DNA from: Linnemannia hyalina
Lineage: Eukaryota > Mortierellomycota > Mortierellomycetes > Mortierellales > Mortierellaceae
Length of the DNA: 64,000 bases
Assembly (NCBI GenBank): GCA_019671135.1
Contig: JAHRHY010000014.1
Location: 1,486,001 to 1,550,000 of the forward strand
Reading direction: 5' to 3'
Shown here: positions 45,763-56,399 of the stretch, one piece after another
How positions within the stretch are numbered: position 1 is the stretch's first letter
Layout of the letters: every line of letters starts with the position of its first letter
Position numbers and translations under genes: made by a program
The notes under the pieces: model-generated
The model's input: only the letters and a program-made list of their open reading frames with translations
Told to the model about the DNA's origin: nothing
Database searches by the model: none

Positions 45763-46543
45763 GATTTTGTTTCAGTAGCTTAAAATTGAATAGGTTTTTC
45801 GAGAAAGAAAAAAGTAAGGCGTGCTGTAATGAAACATGCAGGGAAGATGCAGAGCAATTGAGAGCAAACAAAAAAGAAAAAAAACAACAACAATGGAACA
45901 AGTAGAATGAAGAAGGTGTGGGAAAGACGAGGAGTAAAACGTTGGTGAAGTAGAGAAAGAAAAGCTCTCCCCGAAGGTATATATACTTGAAGGGAAAGTA
46001 GAAAAAAAAAAAAGAACAACAGCAACAAAGAGGCCTAGGTCTAGCGGTAGGAAGCACAAAAGAAAGCTGTATGGCCGGGCGGAAGGTTGACTTCGGGCCA
46101 TAAAGCATTCCCTGTCATTGGTCCTCTTTCTTTTTTCTATCTTCGGGTTTCTCGGTCCTGTCAATCCTTCAGAGCTCCCCTGGTAATGTTGGTTTTATCT
46201 CCGATGTTGGCCATGCCATAGCCTGTTGTTTCGTTGTGTGAATCATCGATCCATGCATGGATTACGAACAATAAGGATTATTAAATTGGTATTCAAATGA
46301 ACGTTTCTTCCATGGAGTATATAAGAACAATCCTTGTACCACAAGCGAGCATGCATCATGGTTGAATAAACCTTACGCACTTTAGCTTGACCCATGCCAA
46401 GGGAGATGGCGAGGGAAAGAGGGGCGTGAGCAATTGCACAATGGTGAGTGAAAATAAAGGAAGGTTTTTGTGGACTTTGCATGTTACCGAACAGTTGATA
46501 GGACAAGAAAACAACATGAAAGAACAAACACGCACACCCCTTT

Positions 46544-46576
<33 letters not shown>

Positions 46577-47016
46577 GTGGCTCTTAAACCAGGCTCGTGT
46601 TCTTCTGTCAGAAAGGGTGTGGTTGGTCAACAGGGCAAACTGAGACAGCACCGCCCATCTCGCTGAGGCAAACTAAGATAAGGTCCTTCTCCTTCGCCAC
46701 GCTAAGGAGGGCCTTTTAGTCGTACTTGTTAACCACACTTCACATGATCTTTCACAACTGGCTGTCTCCTTTTTTGCAGGAGAGAGAGGTCCAAAAGCGC
46801 GTTTTACTTCACAGGAAAAGCAAACAGTAGGCAAAATGTGTAATGCACGCATGCAGACCAACTTGCTTGTTTATTCATGCCGCAACAGCATAAAGACGAC
46901 GAAAGAAGGCCAATTAAGCGTAGTATCTGAGGAATGAAGGAAAGGAAGGGAAGGGAGGAGACAAAATTAAAAATGCCAATGTACGTAAAATATGTATAGT
47001 GCGATTATGATATTGT
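45763..47016. other. spacer between the membrane-protein paralogues
   Basis: 45763-46100 is the pyrimidine-rich leader of paralogue A on the minus strand. The 30-nt T run at 46546-46575 lies within. Open frames are Phe/Leu runs. No gene seen. Confidence 0.5.
46546..46575. repeat. poly(T) run, 30 nt
   Basis: Thirty consecutive thymines, the longest homopolymer in the window; its true length may be uncertain in an assembly. Confidence 0.9.
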
Positions 47017-47985
47017 TCAAGGATGGGATGTTAACGATGATGAAGGGATGTCAACAACGATCGCTGGGACAGCTGACGACCCTGGTGTCCAATCTTCATT
47101 TGGCCCTGAAGTGTTGCCACTGGTGTTGTTGTTTTTGGTGGTGGTAGTGGTGTTGTCGTTGTTGTTATTGTTGTGGGTGGTGTGGACGGACAATGTCGAG
47201 ACAGACGACAAGGGTTGACTCGTAAAAGGTATCGTGAGAGGAATTCCAACAGGCGTCACAGGTCGACTTGTACTTGGAGAAGAAGACGTCAAGCCTCGTC
47301 TTACCTCCTCCTTCTCGTCTACATACTCTTTCGACTCTGATAACCTTGGTTCGGGGCATGGACCAACGGTCGTTGCAGGGGAAGATGGAGTAGGCGGCAG
47401 TGGCATTGACCGGGCTTGGACTTGTTCTGATTCGATGTCTCCACCAGCACTACCAGTGCCAGCACCAGCACCAATTGAGCCAGCACCAGCAGTAGCAGCG
47501 GCTGCCCCAACACCATCAGGATCCTCCCCAGACTTGCCCTCCTCCATCGACCGTGGCTCGACACTATAATACGCAATCTCATCCTTGATCTCCTGCTGTT
47601 TCCTCCTCCACCGCGCAACAAAGAACCCTCCAACGACCAACGCAACCAACGCCAGCAGTCCTCCTATCACGCCTCCAACAATAGCGCCCGTGTTATTCGA
47701 AGTACTCGATACGGATTGGCTGCCATCCAAAGGAGTTGGTGCTGAAGTCGGACAAGCGTAGGGATTGTCCGTTTGAGAATAAGTATAGGTATTACATGGC
47801 TGAGCAGGCTGGGCTGGGTTCGGGTTGGGGCGTGGATTAGGGCCAGGGAAGATGATGATAGGTGGTCTTGTTGGATTGGGACGTGGTGCAGGGATAGGAA
47901 TGGGGATGGGCTTTGGTGCAGGTTTGGGTGCTGGTTTTGGGGCTGGTTTTGGGGCTGGAGGGCGTGGGGCTGGTTTGGGGGGCAT
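47017..47985 (-). CDS. single-pass membrane protein with Pro/Lys/Asn-rich N-terminus (paralogue B)
   Basis: A single exon of 322 aa from the Met at 47985. Residues 1-60 are Pro-rich with PAPK repeats and then PNPR/PNPN. Cys64 and Cys78 bracket a Tyr/Thr segment. The membrane segment is at about 101-124 (GAIVGGVIGGLLALVALVVGG), followed by ARWRRKQQ. The tail has a Gly/Ala repeat, SESKEYVDEKEE, an Asn/Thr run, and an end (EDWTPGSS then AIVVDIP) matching paralogue A. The frame stays open to a Met at 48198, adding 71 residues with a hydrophobic stretch. I prefer 47985 because paralogue A starts at the same point and the extra part reads like a translated C/T-rich leader, but a real signal peptide there cannot be excluded. 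Confidence 0.75.
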   Translation of the reverse strand: MPPKPAPRPPAPKPAPKPAPKPAPKPIPIPIPAPRPNPTRPPIIIFPGPNPRPNPNPAQPAQPCNTYTYSQTDNPYACPTSAPTPLDGSQSVSSTSNNTGAIVGGVIGGLLALVALVVGGFFVARWRRKQQEIKDEIAYYSVEPRSMEEGKSGEDPDGVGAAAATAGAGSIGAGAGTGSAGGDIESEQVQARSMPLPPTPSSPATTVGPCPEPRLSESKEYVDEKEEVRRGLTSSSPSTSRPVTPVGIPLTIPFTSQPLSSVSTLSVHTTHNNNNNDNTTTTTKNNNTSGNTSGPNEDWTPGSSAVPAIVVDIPSSSLTSHP

Positions 47986-48944
47986 GCTTGTTTCAGAACA
48001 AGGCTCTTGGGTTGAAAACGAGGGTGCTTTGGTTGACAGAACGACCGATAGAGTGGGAATAAAAGGCGGAGGGAAGAAGGAGAGCACTAAGAGGAAGGAG
48101 GAGAAAGCAACAAAGGCTAAGGAGATGAAATGAAGTGGAATGGAGAAGGAGTGGGAATGACGAGAAGGGAGATGAAGAGACGGAAAAGTTGATTCCACAG
48201 TAAAACAAAGAACCCGGAGCAGGCGACGGGAAAAAAGACGTTCTTATGAAAAGTGAGTTGCAAGAATCCACATCGGCAGAAGCGACCTAACCGTCAACGA
48301 TGCCTTTTTTCTTGTCTCCTTTCTTCCCTTCTTTCTTTCTCTGCTATAGAGGTTCTGATGAGATAGTTCTGGAGCCTCAGCTGACCACAGTTGTGGCGGC
48401 TGGCATGTCATGGCCTGTTGCTCCCCTTTCTTTGTTTGTTTGTATCCGATCGTGATGGATTAATGAAAAGTGAATGAAATTCATATGCATGTCATTCGAG
48501 CGGGGAGTGTTTCTCTTTTACCACCAAAGCGAAAGCAAGTAATGACGAGTGTGCAAGATCAAAGTCAGCCCAGCTGTACCACCTTTCCCACCCTTCCACT
48601 CGGCCATGGGACAGGAAGGGCGAGGGGGGGTGAGCATGACAAACGATGGCGAGTGAAAGAGAGGGTCCATTTTTCACATTTTTCACCATCCATTTTCAAG
48701 GGTGTCATGTCTTCTGTCATTTGAGGAGGGTTGGTCATTTAAGAGTCAACTACCTCCCATTATCTCTTTGAAATAGCCCGTAAGTGACAGTTGCCGCTGG
48801 TGGCTGGTCAGGCCAAGATGCCATAGATTATTGCATCATGGCTACGACCTTGTGGATAAGTTTCGTTCAGAATTGACCAATCACGGGCCGCTTGGGCCCA
48901 GCTACTTTATCAGGAATCTTACATCCTGTCAGGGCACTGTCTCA
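47986..48944. other. spacer, no gene seen
   Basis: The leader of paralogue B (minus) and the upstream region of the F-box/LRR gene (plus) share this stretch; the two genes are divergent. No convincing ORF. Confidence 0.5.
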
Positions 48945-48954
48945 TATTTAAAAG
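48945..48954 (+). promoter_or_regulatory. TATA-like box of the F-box/LRR gene
   Basis: TATTTAAAAG lies 131 bases before the ATG at 49085, with a C/T-rich leader between. Confidence 0.4.
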
Positions 48955-49084
48955 GGACCTGGTTCCTAACTGCCCCCTTCCTTCGTCTCTTCTTTATCCT
49001 CATCAACTGCCTCCACCCTGTACATCTTCCACTTTTTGATTCCACTTCTTCTCATTCAGCACACCAGAACAACTCAACTTTGAA

Positions 49085-50581
49085 ATGACTTCATCACAAT
49101 TACTTTTCCTCCCAGCAGAGGTCCTCCTCCTCATAGGAGAACACCTCGACCGACAGTCTCTCTATGCAGCCATGCAAACCTCGACTCTCCTCTACACCAC
49201 CTATACCCCTCTCCTCTGGAGAACCATTTCCCTCGACGACTCTTCAGAGCGCCAAGTCCACTTCAAGGCCCTCCAGTCAAGAGCAGACCATGTCCACAAC
49301 CTCTCCATAATGACCTTCTTACCTTCCTACTACACCCTCTCCTTCCCAAGACTCTCCTCCCTCTCCCTCCTCAACGACTATAGCTTCCTCTGTGCACCCA
49401 CTTTTGTCCAACGCAACCCAACCATCAAAGACCTCTTTATCATCGACAGGCAATCATTGCCTACCAAGGACTTTTGGGACGCTGTTTACTCGGAATGGCT
49501 TCAGCCTAGATCCCTCACAGTCCAGGACCTCAACGTCACAGAGAGAGCAGCAAGTGCCTTCTGGAAGGCCTGCAGTCGATTCGAGACCCTCCGTTTATCC
49601 TTCCATGCCCCTTCTGCATCGTTGCCCAAGGATCTGGCATTCCCTCAAGTCACACACTTGGATCTCAAGCTGGATCATCAAAGGATGGAGCCCTTCTGTG
49701 CAGAGGAGCAGCTGGCTTTTATCAAGGCCTGTCCTAGTCTCACCAGTCTCTGCTGGTCACTCGACCACTTTGACTCCCCAATACTGCAGTTCCAAGAGGC
49801 TCTTTCTCAAAGGACCTGGACTCAATTGAGCGACGTTGAACTCAGGGGTTCGATTCATCTGGACACGGAAATGGTGACGGTCATGGATTCGCTCCCACCA
49901 CTCAAGAGACTTGTTCTGTCGCAGTGCTCTTTCGGACCTTTGACTTTTTCCAAGCTAAAGGAGCACCATTTTGCAACGCTTGAGGTCTTGAATGTTGTTG
50001 GGTGTGAGAGGTTCACATCTGCAATGACGATGGAGGTACTGTCGAGATGTCCTCGTCTGCAAGTCCTCAGTTGCCCACATATCCAACTCAAGGATCTCAT
50101 CCAACTTCCTCAGGATGAGCAACAACAGCAACCATATACCTATCAGCAGCACCTCAGACACCTCGACACATTCATCTCCAAAGGCGACACCGACCCTGCC
50201 GACTGGACAATCAAAGCAATGGAGCGCCTGTCCACCTTCACTCATTTGGAGCACCTTTCACTTTGCCCGGCCCTTTTGGACCCCGAATGCCACTTTCAGG
50301 AACAGGATCAAGTACACGTGACCAGCAGCGGATTGGATGTGTGTCTGGCGAATGGCATGGATCGCCTCAACAGTCTGAGCAAGTTGTCGTTCTTTGAGTT
50401 TGGAGACTCTTCGCCGAGGATGGGGTTGGAGGAGGCACAATGGATGACTCAGTCCTGGAGTCAGTTGAAGACAGTGGTGGGCAACTTTTCAGAGACGGAG
50501 GATTGTTCTAGAGAGGATATTGCGATGCTGTTAAAACAGCATGATGTCACGCACCTAACAATACAGAGCAACAAGCAATAA
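49085..50581 (+). CDS. F-box/LRR protein
   Basis: A single exon of 498 aa. The F-box is at about residues 5-48 (LFLPAEVLLLIGEHL, then a LLWRTISL end), the Skp1-binding element of SCF ubiquitin ligases. About ten leucine-rich lines follow, such as FPRLSSLSLLND, FPQVTHLDLKLD, LPPLKRLVLSQC, FATLEVLNVVGC and FTHLEHLSLCPA, which would form a substrate-binding solenoid. A Gln run (about 346) interrupts one repeat. The stop codon lies inside an AATAAA (50577-50582). It is the first gene of an accessory block; a truncated copy of its 3' third lies at 55350-55885. The substrate is unknown. Such F-box/LRR genes are commonly expanded in Mortierella-like fungi (from memory, unverified). Confidence 0.85.
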   Translation: MTSSQLLFLPAEVLLLIGEHLDRQSLYAAMQTSTLLYTTYTPLLWRTISLDDSSERQVHFKALQSRADHVHNLSIMTFLPSYYTLSFPRLSSLSLLNDYSFLCAPTFVQRNPTIKDLFIIDRQSLPTKDFWDAVYSEWLQPRSLTVQDLNVTERAASAFWKACSRFETLRLSFHAPSASLPKDLAFPQVTHLDLKLDHQRMEPFCAEEQLAFIKACPSLTSLCWSLDHFDSPILQFQEALSQRTWTQLSDVELRGSIHLDTEMVTVMDSLPPLKRLVLSQCSFGPLTFSKLKEHHFATLEVLNVVGCERFTSAMTMEVLSRCPRLQVLSCPHIQLKDLIQLPQDEQQQQPYTYQQHLRHLDTFISKGDTDPADWTIKAMERLSTFTHLEHLSLCPALLDPECHFQEQDQVHVTSSGLDVCLANGMDRLNSLSKLSFFEFGDSSPRMGLEEAQWMTQSWSQLKTVVGNFSETEDCSREDIAMLLKQHDVTHLTIQSNKQ

Positions 50582-50842
50582 ACAGTCGAGGAGGCGCTTT
50601 ACACTGTGGACTTTGCTACCAACTATATTGTGATGAAGATAGTCGCCGCGATCCTTGTTTTCCTAACTTTGTCGCTCCCTCGCCATGTTTGACTTCGCTT
50701 GGCGAAGACGATGCACGCCGTCTATGAAGTGACGACGAAAATAATTTCTATTCTTTTTCTAACTTGCCTTATCCGCCTACCCCTTGGACTGCCACGCCAA
50801 TCATTGCTTTGCCTAATCCTCGCCAGTGTAATGGCGCCAGAA

Positions 50843-50850
50843 CATAAAAG
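50843..50850 (+). promoter_or_regulatory. TATA-like box of the short zinc-finger gene
   Basis: CATAAAAG lies 166 bases before the ATG at 51009. The decayed copy at 56172 has TATAAAAG in the matching place, followed by the same GCAC. Confidence 0.4.
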
Positions 50851-51008
50851 CACTGTTTGCATCCTCCAACTCTTTTTTTTTCTAGTTTCTACATCCGACC
50901 CGACCTCCTTCACCTTTACTCTTGTTGCTTTGTTCCCTATCTCCTATACCTCTCCAACCACTTTTTCCTTGTCTTTTTCGTTCTTTTTTCTACCAGAACG
51001 TCACAACA

Positions 51009-51641
51009 ATGGCCTCTCATCGAGCGCTTCCAATCCAATGCACTCCAGATTCCTTGTCACGTACCTCCTTGGCGCTATCAAGTCCTGTCCATCATGATGT
51101 CCAATGGCCCTACGATGACACTCCTCTTTCACCGGTGTCCATGACTTTCGATCTCCCTGACGTGTCTGAGTTTACTCCTGCTTTCGACGAAGACCTCGTG
51201 TTTGAGGTCACTGATGTCACTGATGTCGACAATGAACAAGACTCTTCTTCTTCCTTCTCTGAATCTGAAAACCCCTTTGAGTCGGAAGAGCATGGGTTAC
51301 TCGTAGATCCCAGGAATGCACCAGCGGGAGGATTCCCGTGCCTACACCCAGGCTGCACAAGACCACCCTACGCGACGCAATGGAGCCTGACCGTCCACCA
51401 GAATACACACAATGGCGTCACATTCCCGTGTACATTGTGCAGCAGCGTGTTTGTTCGACATGCGGATCGTATCCGGCATCAGAGAAGTGTGCATGAGGGA
51501 CTGAGGTGGAAGTGTGATGATTGTGGGAAGGAGTATACGAGACAGTCGAGTGCTCGGTTACATCCTTGTCCGGTTGCGGGTGAAAGGGGCGATTTACCGA
51601 GTTTCCAGCGTGTGGTGGCGCCTGGCGATGGTGTGAATTGA
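51009..51641 (+). CDS. short C2H2-type zinc-finger protein
   Basis: A single exon of 210 aa. Residues 1-105 are disordered and acidic (DVSEFTPAFDEDLVFEVTDVTDVD, then a Ser/Glu run). Finger 1 (C-x4-C-x12-H-x3-H, from CLHPGC) and finger 2 (C-x2-C-x12-H-x4-H, from CTLC) are complete. A third, degenerate module follows: WKCDDCGKEYTRQ, then a single His and CP. The same three-part ending (two fingers, then C-x2-C...YTR...CP) occurs in the long genes at 52773 and 58006. The ATG at 51009 has a CAACAATGG context; the longer frame from 50922 is a translated leader. Probably nucleic-acid binding, target unknown. A decayed copy lies at 56400-56640. Confidence 0.8.
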   Translation: MASHRALPIQCTPDSLSRTSLALSSPVHHDVQWPYDDTPLSPVSMTFDLPDVSEFTPAFDEDLVFEVTDVTDVDNEQDSSSSFSESENPFESEEHGLLVDPRNAPAGGFPCLHPGCTRPPYATQWSLTVHQNTHNGVTFPCTLCSSVFVRHADRIRHQRSVHEGLRWKCDDCGKEYTRQSSARLHPCPVAGERGDLPSFQRVVAPGDGVN

Positions 51642-52482
51642 TTATGTTATTATTTTTGTAGCTACTTGTGTACCTCAAGGATTGATAGACCATTAAACCT
51701 AGAGAAATGAAAAAGGAGCAGACGATGTCGTTGTTGTCGATCCATTTGAGCTAACGCCAATATCGATTTCCTTCCTCTTTCTCCTTTTTTTTCCACTCCC
51801 AAATGTTTTCCATCATATCTTTCGTTTTCTTTTCTTCCATCATTTCTTCTTCCCATATTATTTATCTGTCTCTTGTTTGTTAGCGTGTGCGCTTTTGTTT
51901 TTGCTTGTTTGTACTCTCTGCCTCTCGCTCTTTTTTGACATTGAATTTTTTTTACCTTTGACCTGTGAGGAGGAACACGCTTTGGGCTACTAGTTTTTGT
52001 TCTACTGTGTTCGACAAAAGCTACGGATCAAAATGCTACACTCAACAACGGGATTCTCCCTCCTTCCCTCCCTTTCCTTGCATTCACGAATGGAGTAGGA
52101 AGCTATTTTTGAAACAGCGAGGCCTCGCTTCGCGCTTGGGTCACTCCAAGATTCATTTCTCCAATTGCTTAAGCTTCTTCTCGTTCAATTTAGAGTGCAA
52201 TTCAACCCAGAAGGGATTGTGTAGGGACTTCCTCGCCATGGCAATGGCAAGGAAGAGGATGAGTTTTGTCTCTTCCCGTTGCCCACTGTTGTGTCCCTGA
52301 GTTAGTCTGTCAAAAATACAGCTCAATTTGTTTCCATGCATGCATGCATACCATCTCCCTCGCTGTGTCCTCGCTCCCTCCCCTTTCTCTCACGTACTCC
52401 AAAGACCTCCTTCCCAGTTCCCACTGCTGTTTTCAGACTCCTTTGCCAACCATCTATGCCCTTTGTCTTTCTCAACTTTTCG
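51642..52482. other. spacer, no gene seen
   Basis: AT-rich spacer followed by C/T-rich sequence. ORFs here (for example 51965-52300) overlap pyrimidine tracts and lack features. Confidence 0.5.
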
Positions 52483-52490
52483 TATAAATA
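52483..52490 (+). promoter_or_regulatory. TATA box of the long zinc-finger gene, copy 1
   Basis: TATAAATA lies 283 bases before the ATG at 52773, with a pyrimidine-rich leader between. The identical octamer precedes the genes at 58006 and 61706. Confidence 0.45.
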
Positions 52491-52772
52491 CAGTCGTACA
52501 ATGGTCTCCCTTGATCTTTTTTGTCCCAACCGTTACTTTCGCCCCCATCTTTCCCTGCTCTCTTTTTTATTTATTTCTTTTCCACCCATCACCTTTCCTA
52601 TTTAACGCTATTCAAGCGCCCTACATGACACACCCACCCACATCCCAAAATTATCATACATCCACATCAAACCAACATATATCTCAACTAGAGCACATCC
52701 AACTCCACCTTCTCCATCCTCTCCGTCCTCTCAGGTTCCTCACTCCACCCGTAGAGGACTAAGAGGACTAAC

Positions 52773-54646
52773 ATGTCGTCGCAGAAAAACGTATCTGGAC
52801 ATCGAGTTCCCGATGACACCAAGGGCAGCAGTCAAGCAGGGGTATCCAGCTCTGTCTCCACCCTTCACCCGAGCGAGAACGGAACCCCGAATGGCGCGTC
52901 GTACGATCTGGTCATGAGCGATGCGTCCACAGTCACCCACGATCCACCCTCTGAGATCACCGACAGAGTCTATGTGACTATCACTGGGCCGACCTCCCTG
53001 GGAGAGGCTACTGGTTTCACGTGTCAGGTGTATCTTGGTTCGGAGGGGAATATTGCCTGTACTCACTCAAAGGACAAGACACAATGGCGCATTCATCGAC
53101 AAAGGAACCCAAAACGACACCCTATCTTGGCTGACGATCAACGATTCATAAACCATGTCCGCCTCGAATCCGATGCCATGAGCAAGGCCTTCTGGATCCA
53201 CAAGGAATTCGAGTATTTCCTCAACGAACACCCAAGCCTCTATCGCGAGTATCGCTCCAAATGTGCACTAGAAGCTACAGTCGCTCTCATTCAGGAGGGC
53301 GTGTACGAAACTCTGGTCGACATTCCCAAATCTGTGGTTCTTATTAGGTGTGACGTTCCGTTCTATGATTCTGTCGATCTTGGGAGCAGAGTAGTCATCG
53401 AATACGTCGTCGTCGAATACTTTCGGTCACCATGGCAGCCGAATTGGAAGCACAGAGTCCGGAGCGCCCTGGTCCAGAAGCCTCGACCATGGTTCAAGTC
53501 TGTTACCGGGGAGGAGGATGAGGTCTTCCCTGACGATCCTCTCCCGAATGGCTATAAAGCCCAGTCCCTCGACGCCTCTACTTCACCCTTCGTTGCCAAC
53601 CAGATGCCAGCGGCTACTGTCTCCCCTTCTGCCTTGGGTGATTTGATGGACATCGATACCCAACCCCTTTCCATCGCTGCTGAGCTCGCAGACACCGCTT
53701 CGCTGCAGGACAATGCCATCGTCTATCCCTTTTACCCACCATTTTTGCCAGATAAGCCATCTTGTATGCATTTTGGATAATATGTTGATGAATTTTCTTT
53801 CCACTCAATTTCACTCTCCAAATTAATTAACCCCTTCACACCGGTGGTACTCCGGTTCCCTTTTCTCCAACAACAGATGCATGTCAACCTTTGGATCAGA
53901 TCTGCTTGCACGTTAACCCTGCAGATCTGTCACTCAAGTCCACGTCTGGTCCCAACCCCGAGGTCACCGATATTACCTACGCCCACGACGGTGATGATAA
54001 CACAGACTTCGAATCCATTGGTAACAACACTGGAGAGGATGATATCTCTCTCATCGATTACTCCGAGTCATTCCCTCAGGAATCGGCGGTGGACCATCCT
54101 ACCAGCTGGTTTGAGGCTGAGTCCGTCCACACCATCATCGAGACCGACTCCAACGCCACCACCAACAAGGAGGTTGATAATCCACTGTCTCACGTCACCC
54201 AGGAGCATCACAGCAACCACAACAACAACACCAACAACAACAACACTGAAGAACCCCAGCAGCCAACGCCCATTCCTGAACTCGCAAGAATCACTGTCAC
54301 CAACCCAAGACCTGACGGACGATTTTACTGTTATTTAAAGGACCGTTTATCAAATGACTGTACAAAGTCGTTCGCCAGACAGGGCGGACTGGATGTGCAC
54401 ATCAGGAGTTGTCACACTCCAAATGGGCGCCAGAGGTGCACTTTTTTTCCATGTACAACACTGTTTTCTCAGCCCGCCGACCGCATTCGGCATGAAGACG
54501 CTGCTCATAGGGGATATATCAGGGTCTGCGACTGCGGGAAGCGTTTTACCAGAAAGCCTTCTCCCAAGGTTTTGAAAAAAATGGGTCCGTGTCCTTCTCT
54601 TGCTAGAGGTCTGCATAACTTCTTACTCTACGACCCTAAGTCGTAG
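52773..54646 (+). CDS. long protein with unrecognised N-terminal domain and zinc fingers, copy 1
   Basis: Two exons (52773-53763 and 53877-54646) join to 586 aa. Residues about 66-240 are a domain I do not recognise; it is shared with the genes at 58006 and 63210. Its most conserved part is SVVLIRCDVPF, then VVEYFRSPW, then KHRVRSALVQ. A GDLMDIDTQ motif and an Asp/Ser-rich linker with LDQICLHVNPADL follow across the intron. The zinc part starts near 482: finger 1 is distorted by a five-residue insertion between its cysteines, finger 2 (C518, C-x4-C-x12-H-x4-H) is intact, and a third half-finger with FTRKP and CP ends the module. Probable nuclear DNA-binding protein of unknown role. The intron position and phase match copy 2. 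Confidence 0.8.
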
Positions 54647-55349
54647 CCTGTGCCTGATCCCCGACTCTGGGCCGGTTCTTTGCCCCAGAGGACGTACAGG
54701 ATGGTCCCATTCTTTTTTCTTTCGATATACCTTCCTTAATTTAACTGTACACATCTACATGCCATTGGCCATAAACACTAAAAAGAAAATAAAAGGGCAC
54801 AGTCCTAACCTTCAGTTCTTTGCATTGATGCTGTTTACCCATGTGTTTTTGCAATTGTATTTCCTTGTATCCAAAAAGGGTTACCATTATTGCGTGTGTT
54901 CCTTCACCCAATGAGAGGTAGTGTCGCTTATGCTCCTCTCTCCCCCCAACAAAAAGACACTCGTCCGCACCTTTTTCTTCCTTCTTTCTCCCTTTTTGTC
55001 CTTCCCTTCGACTACCTACCTGCCTTTCTTACTCCTCCATCTCTTTCGTCGCATCACTTTTACCTCTTCGATCTTCCCCTCCATCACACATTCTGCCTCC
55101 CATTCAGTCCCGCATGGTGTTTTTCTCTTGTTTGTTCAACTCGCACTAGCTAACCTGACACCTCTTTCCTTTGTTTGTGATGGTTCGGATTATGGAACAA
55201 TCAGTCTTGGACCGATATCAGGCTTCAACACAGGGACATATTCCCACGAACATGTCGCGCCTCCCGTAATTTTAATCCAGGAAGGCGATTCATATGAAAA
55301 AGGCGACGGATGTAGATCCATTATCATTACTCGGGAGACTATGGTGAAA
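54647..55349. other. spacer with a coding-like fragment
   Basis: A pyrimidine-rich tract at 54945-55130 is followed at 55170-55345 by a coding-like stretch (DGSDYGTISLGPISGFNTG ... SIIITRETMVKAM) fused in frame to the F-box/LRR pseudogene fragment. Its origin is unknown. No intact gene. Confidence 0.4.
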
Positions 55350-55885
55350 GCTATGGACCTTGTTGGCTGTGAGGGGTTCGCGTCTGCAATGGCGATGGAG
55401 TCGCTGTCTAGATGGCCTCGTCTGCAAGTCTTCAGTTGCCCACTTATCTAGTTCAAGGATCCCATCCAGCTTTCTCTGGAACAGCAACAATAGCAATCAT
55501 ATACCTGTGGGCAACACCGCAGACACTAGGACGCATTCATCTCCAAGGACGACACTAACCTTGCCGACGGGACAGTCAAAGGAAAGGGACGACTGCCAAC
55601 TTCATCTGACTGGAGCACCTCTCTCTCTCTGCCAAGTGAGGCTGGACCACGAATGTCACCTTCAGGCACAGGGTCAAATGCACAAGTCACACCAGATGAC
55701 TGGATATGTGTCCGGCGAATGGCCTCTTGAGTCTGAGAAAGTTATCTTTGTTTGAGTTTGGAGACTCTTCGCCGCGGACGGGGATGGAGGAGGCACAGTG
55801 GATGGTGCAGTCCCGGTAAAAGTTGTATCTTGAACAACATGATGTCATAGACCTGAAGATATATCACAACAACAAGCAATAAACA
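55350..55885 (+). pseudogene. truncated copy of the F-box/LRR gene
   Basis: This stretch matches the 3' third of the gene at 49085-50581 (about 49990-50585). The clearest pairs are CLRLQV-type coding (SRWPRLQVFSCP versus SRCPRLQVLSCP), the FGDSSPR segment with the GGAGGAGGCACA string, and the terminal AACAAGCAATAAAC. It lacks the F-box and most LRRs. TAG occurs at 55449 and again in the Gln-rich part, there are several small deletions (about 65 nt net), and the segment before the end is shortened. Similarity continues into the 3' flank (GTGATGAA-AGTAATCGTCGC). It is not expected to make a functional protein. Confidence 0.8.
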
Positions 55886-56171
55886 TGAAGACGGTTGTTT
55901 TTTTACTCTTCTGATTCGATCATTTCGATTGTGATGAAAGTAATCGTCGCGTTGTGTTGCCACTATCCTGTTCTGTTCCTCATCATCTTTCGTCTCTGTT
56001 TTCATCTCGGTGAGGACAAAACAGTGTAATTGATATCCATGCTCTGCATAATTTTGAGAAGTTCGCGGCACGTGCAGTTCCTCCCCTTGCTTACTCTGAC
56101 CTCCCAGTGTCCTCGCCAATGTTAACGTCGTCAGCCAGACTAAAAACCTCCGCCATCCTGGAGCAGAATTC

Positions 56172-56179
56172 TATAAAAG
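56172..56179 (+). promoter_or_regulatory. relic TATA box upstream of the zinc-finger pseudogene
   Basis: TATAAAAG followed by CACC corresponds to the CATAAAAGCACT upstream of the intact short zinc-finger gene, 228 bases before the relic ATG. Confidence 0.4.
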
Positions 56180-56399
56180 CACCGGCGATTCTCCTTCTTC
56201 TTTCTTTGCTCCACCAGACCATCCACTCATCCATTGATTGTTTTCCACTCCTCTTATTCCGCTATCCCTTCCTCATTCACCAATCCTTCCTCCACTTCCT
56301 ACAGTCATTACCCTATTTTTCTTGGACTAGATAATCAATTCCCAGACGCACTCACATTCATCCTTTTCAAACATTTTCTTTTCCAGATAACGACGAAGC

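Noticed and set aside
48001..48198. N-terminal extension of membrane paralogue B with a hydrophobic stretch
   Set aside because: Paralogue A has a stop codon at the matching place and starts at the Pro repeat. The extension reads like a translated leader, although a signal peptide is not fully excluded.
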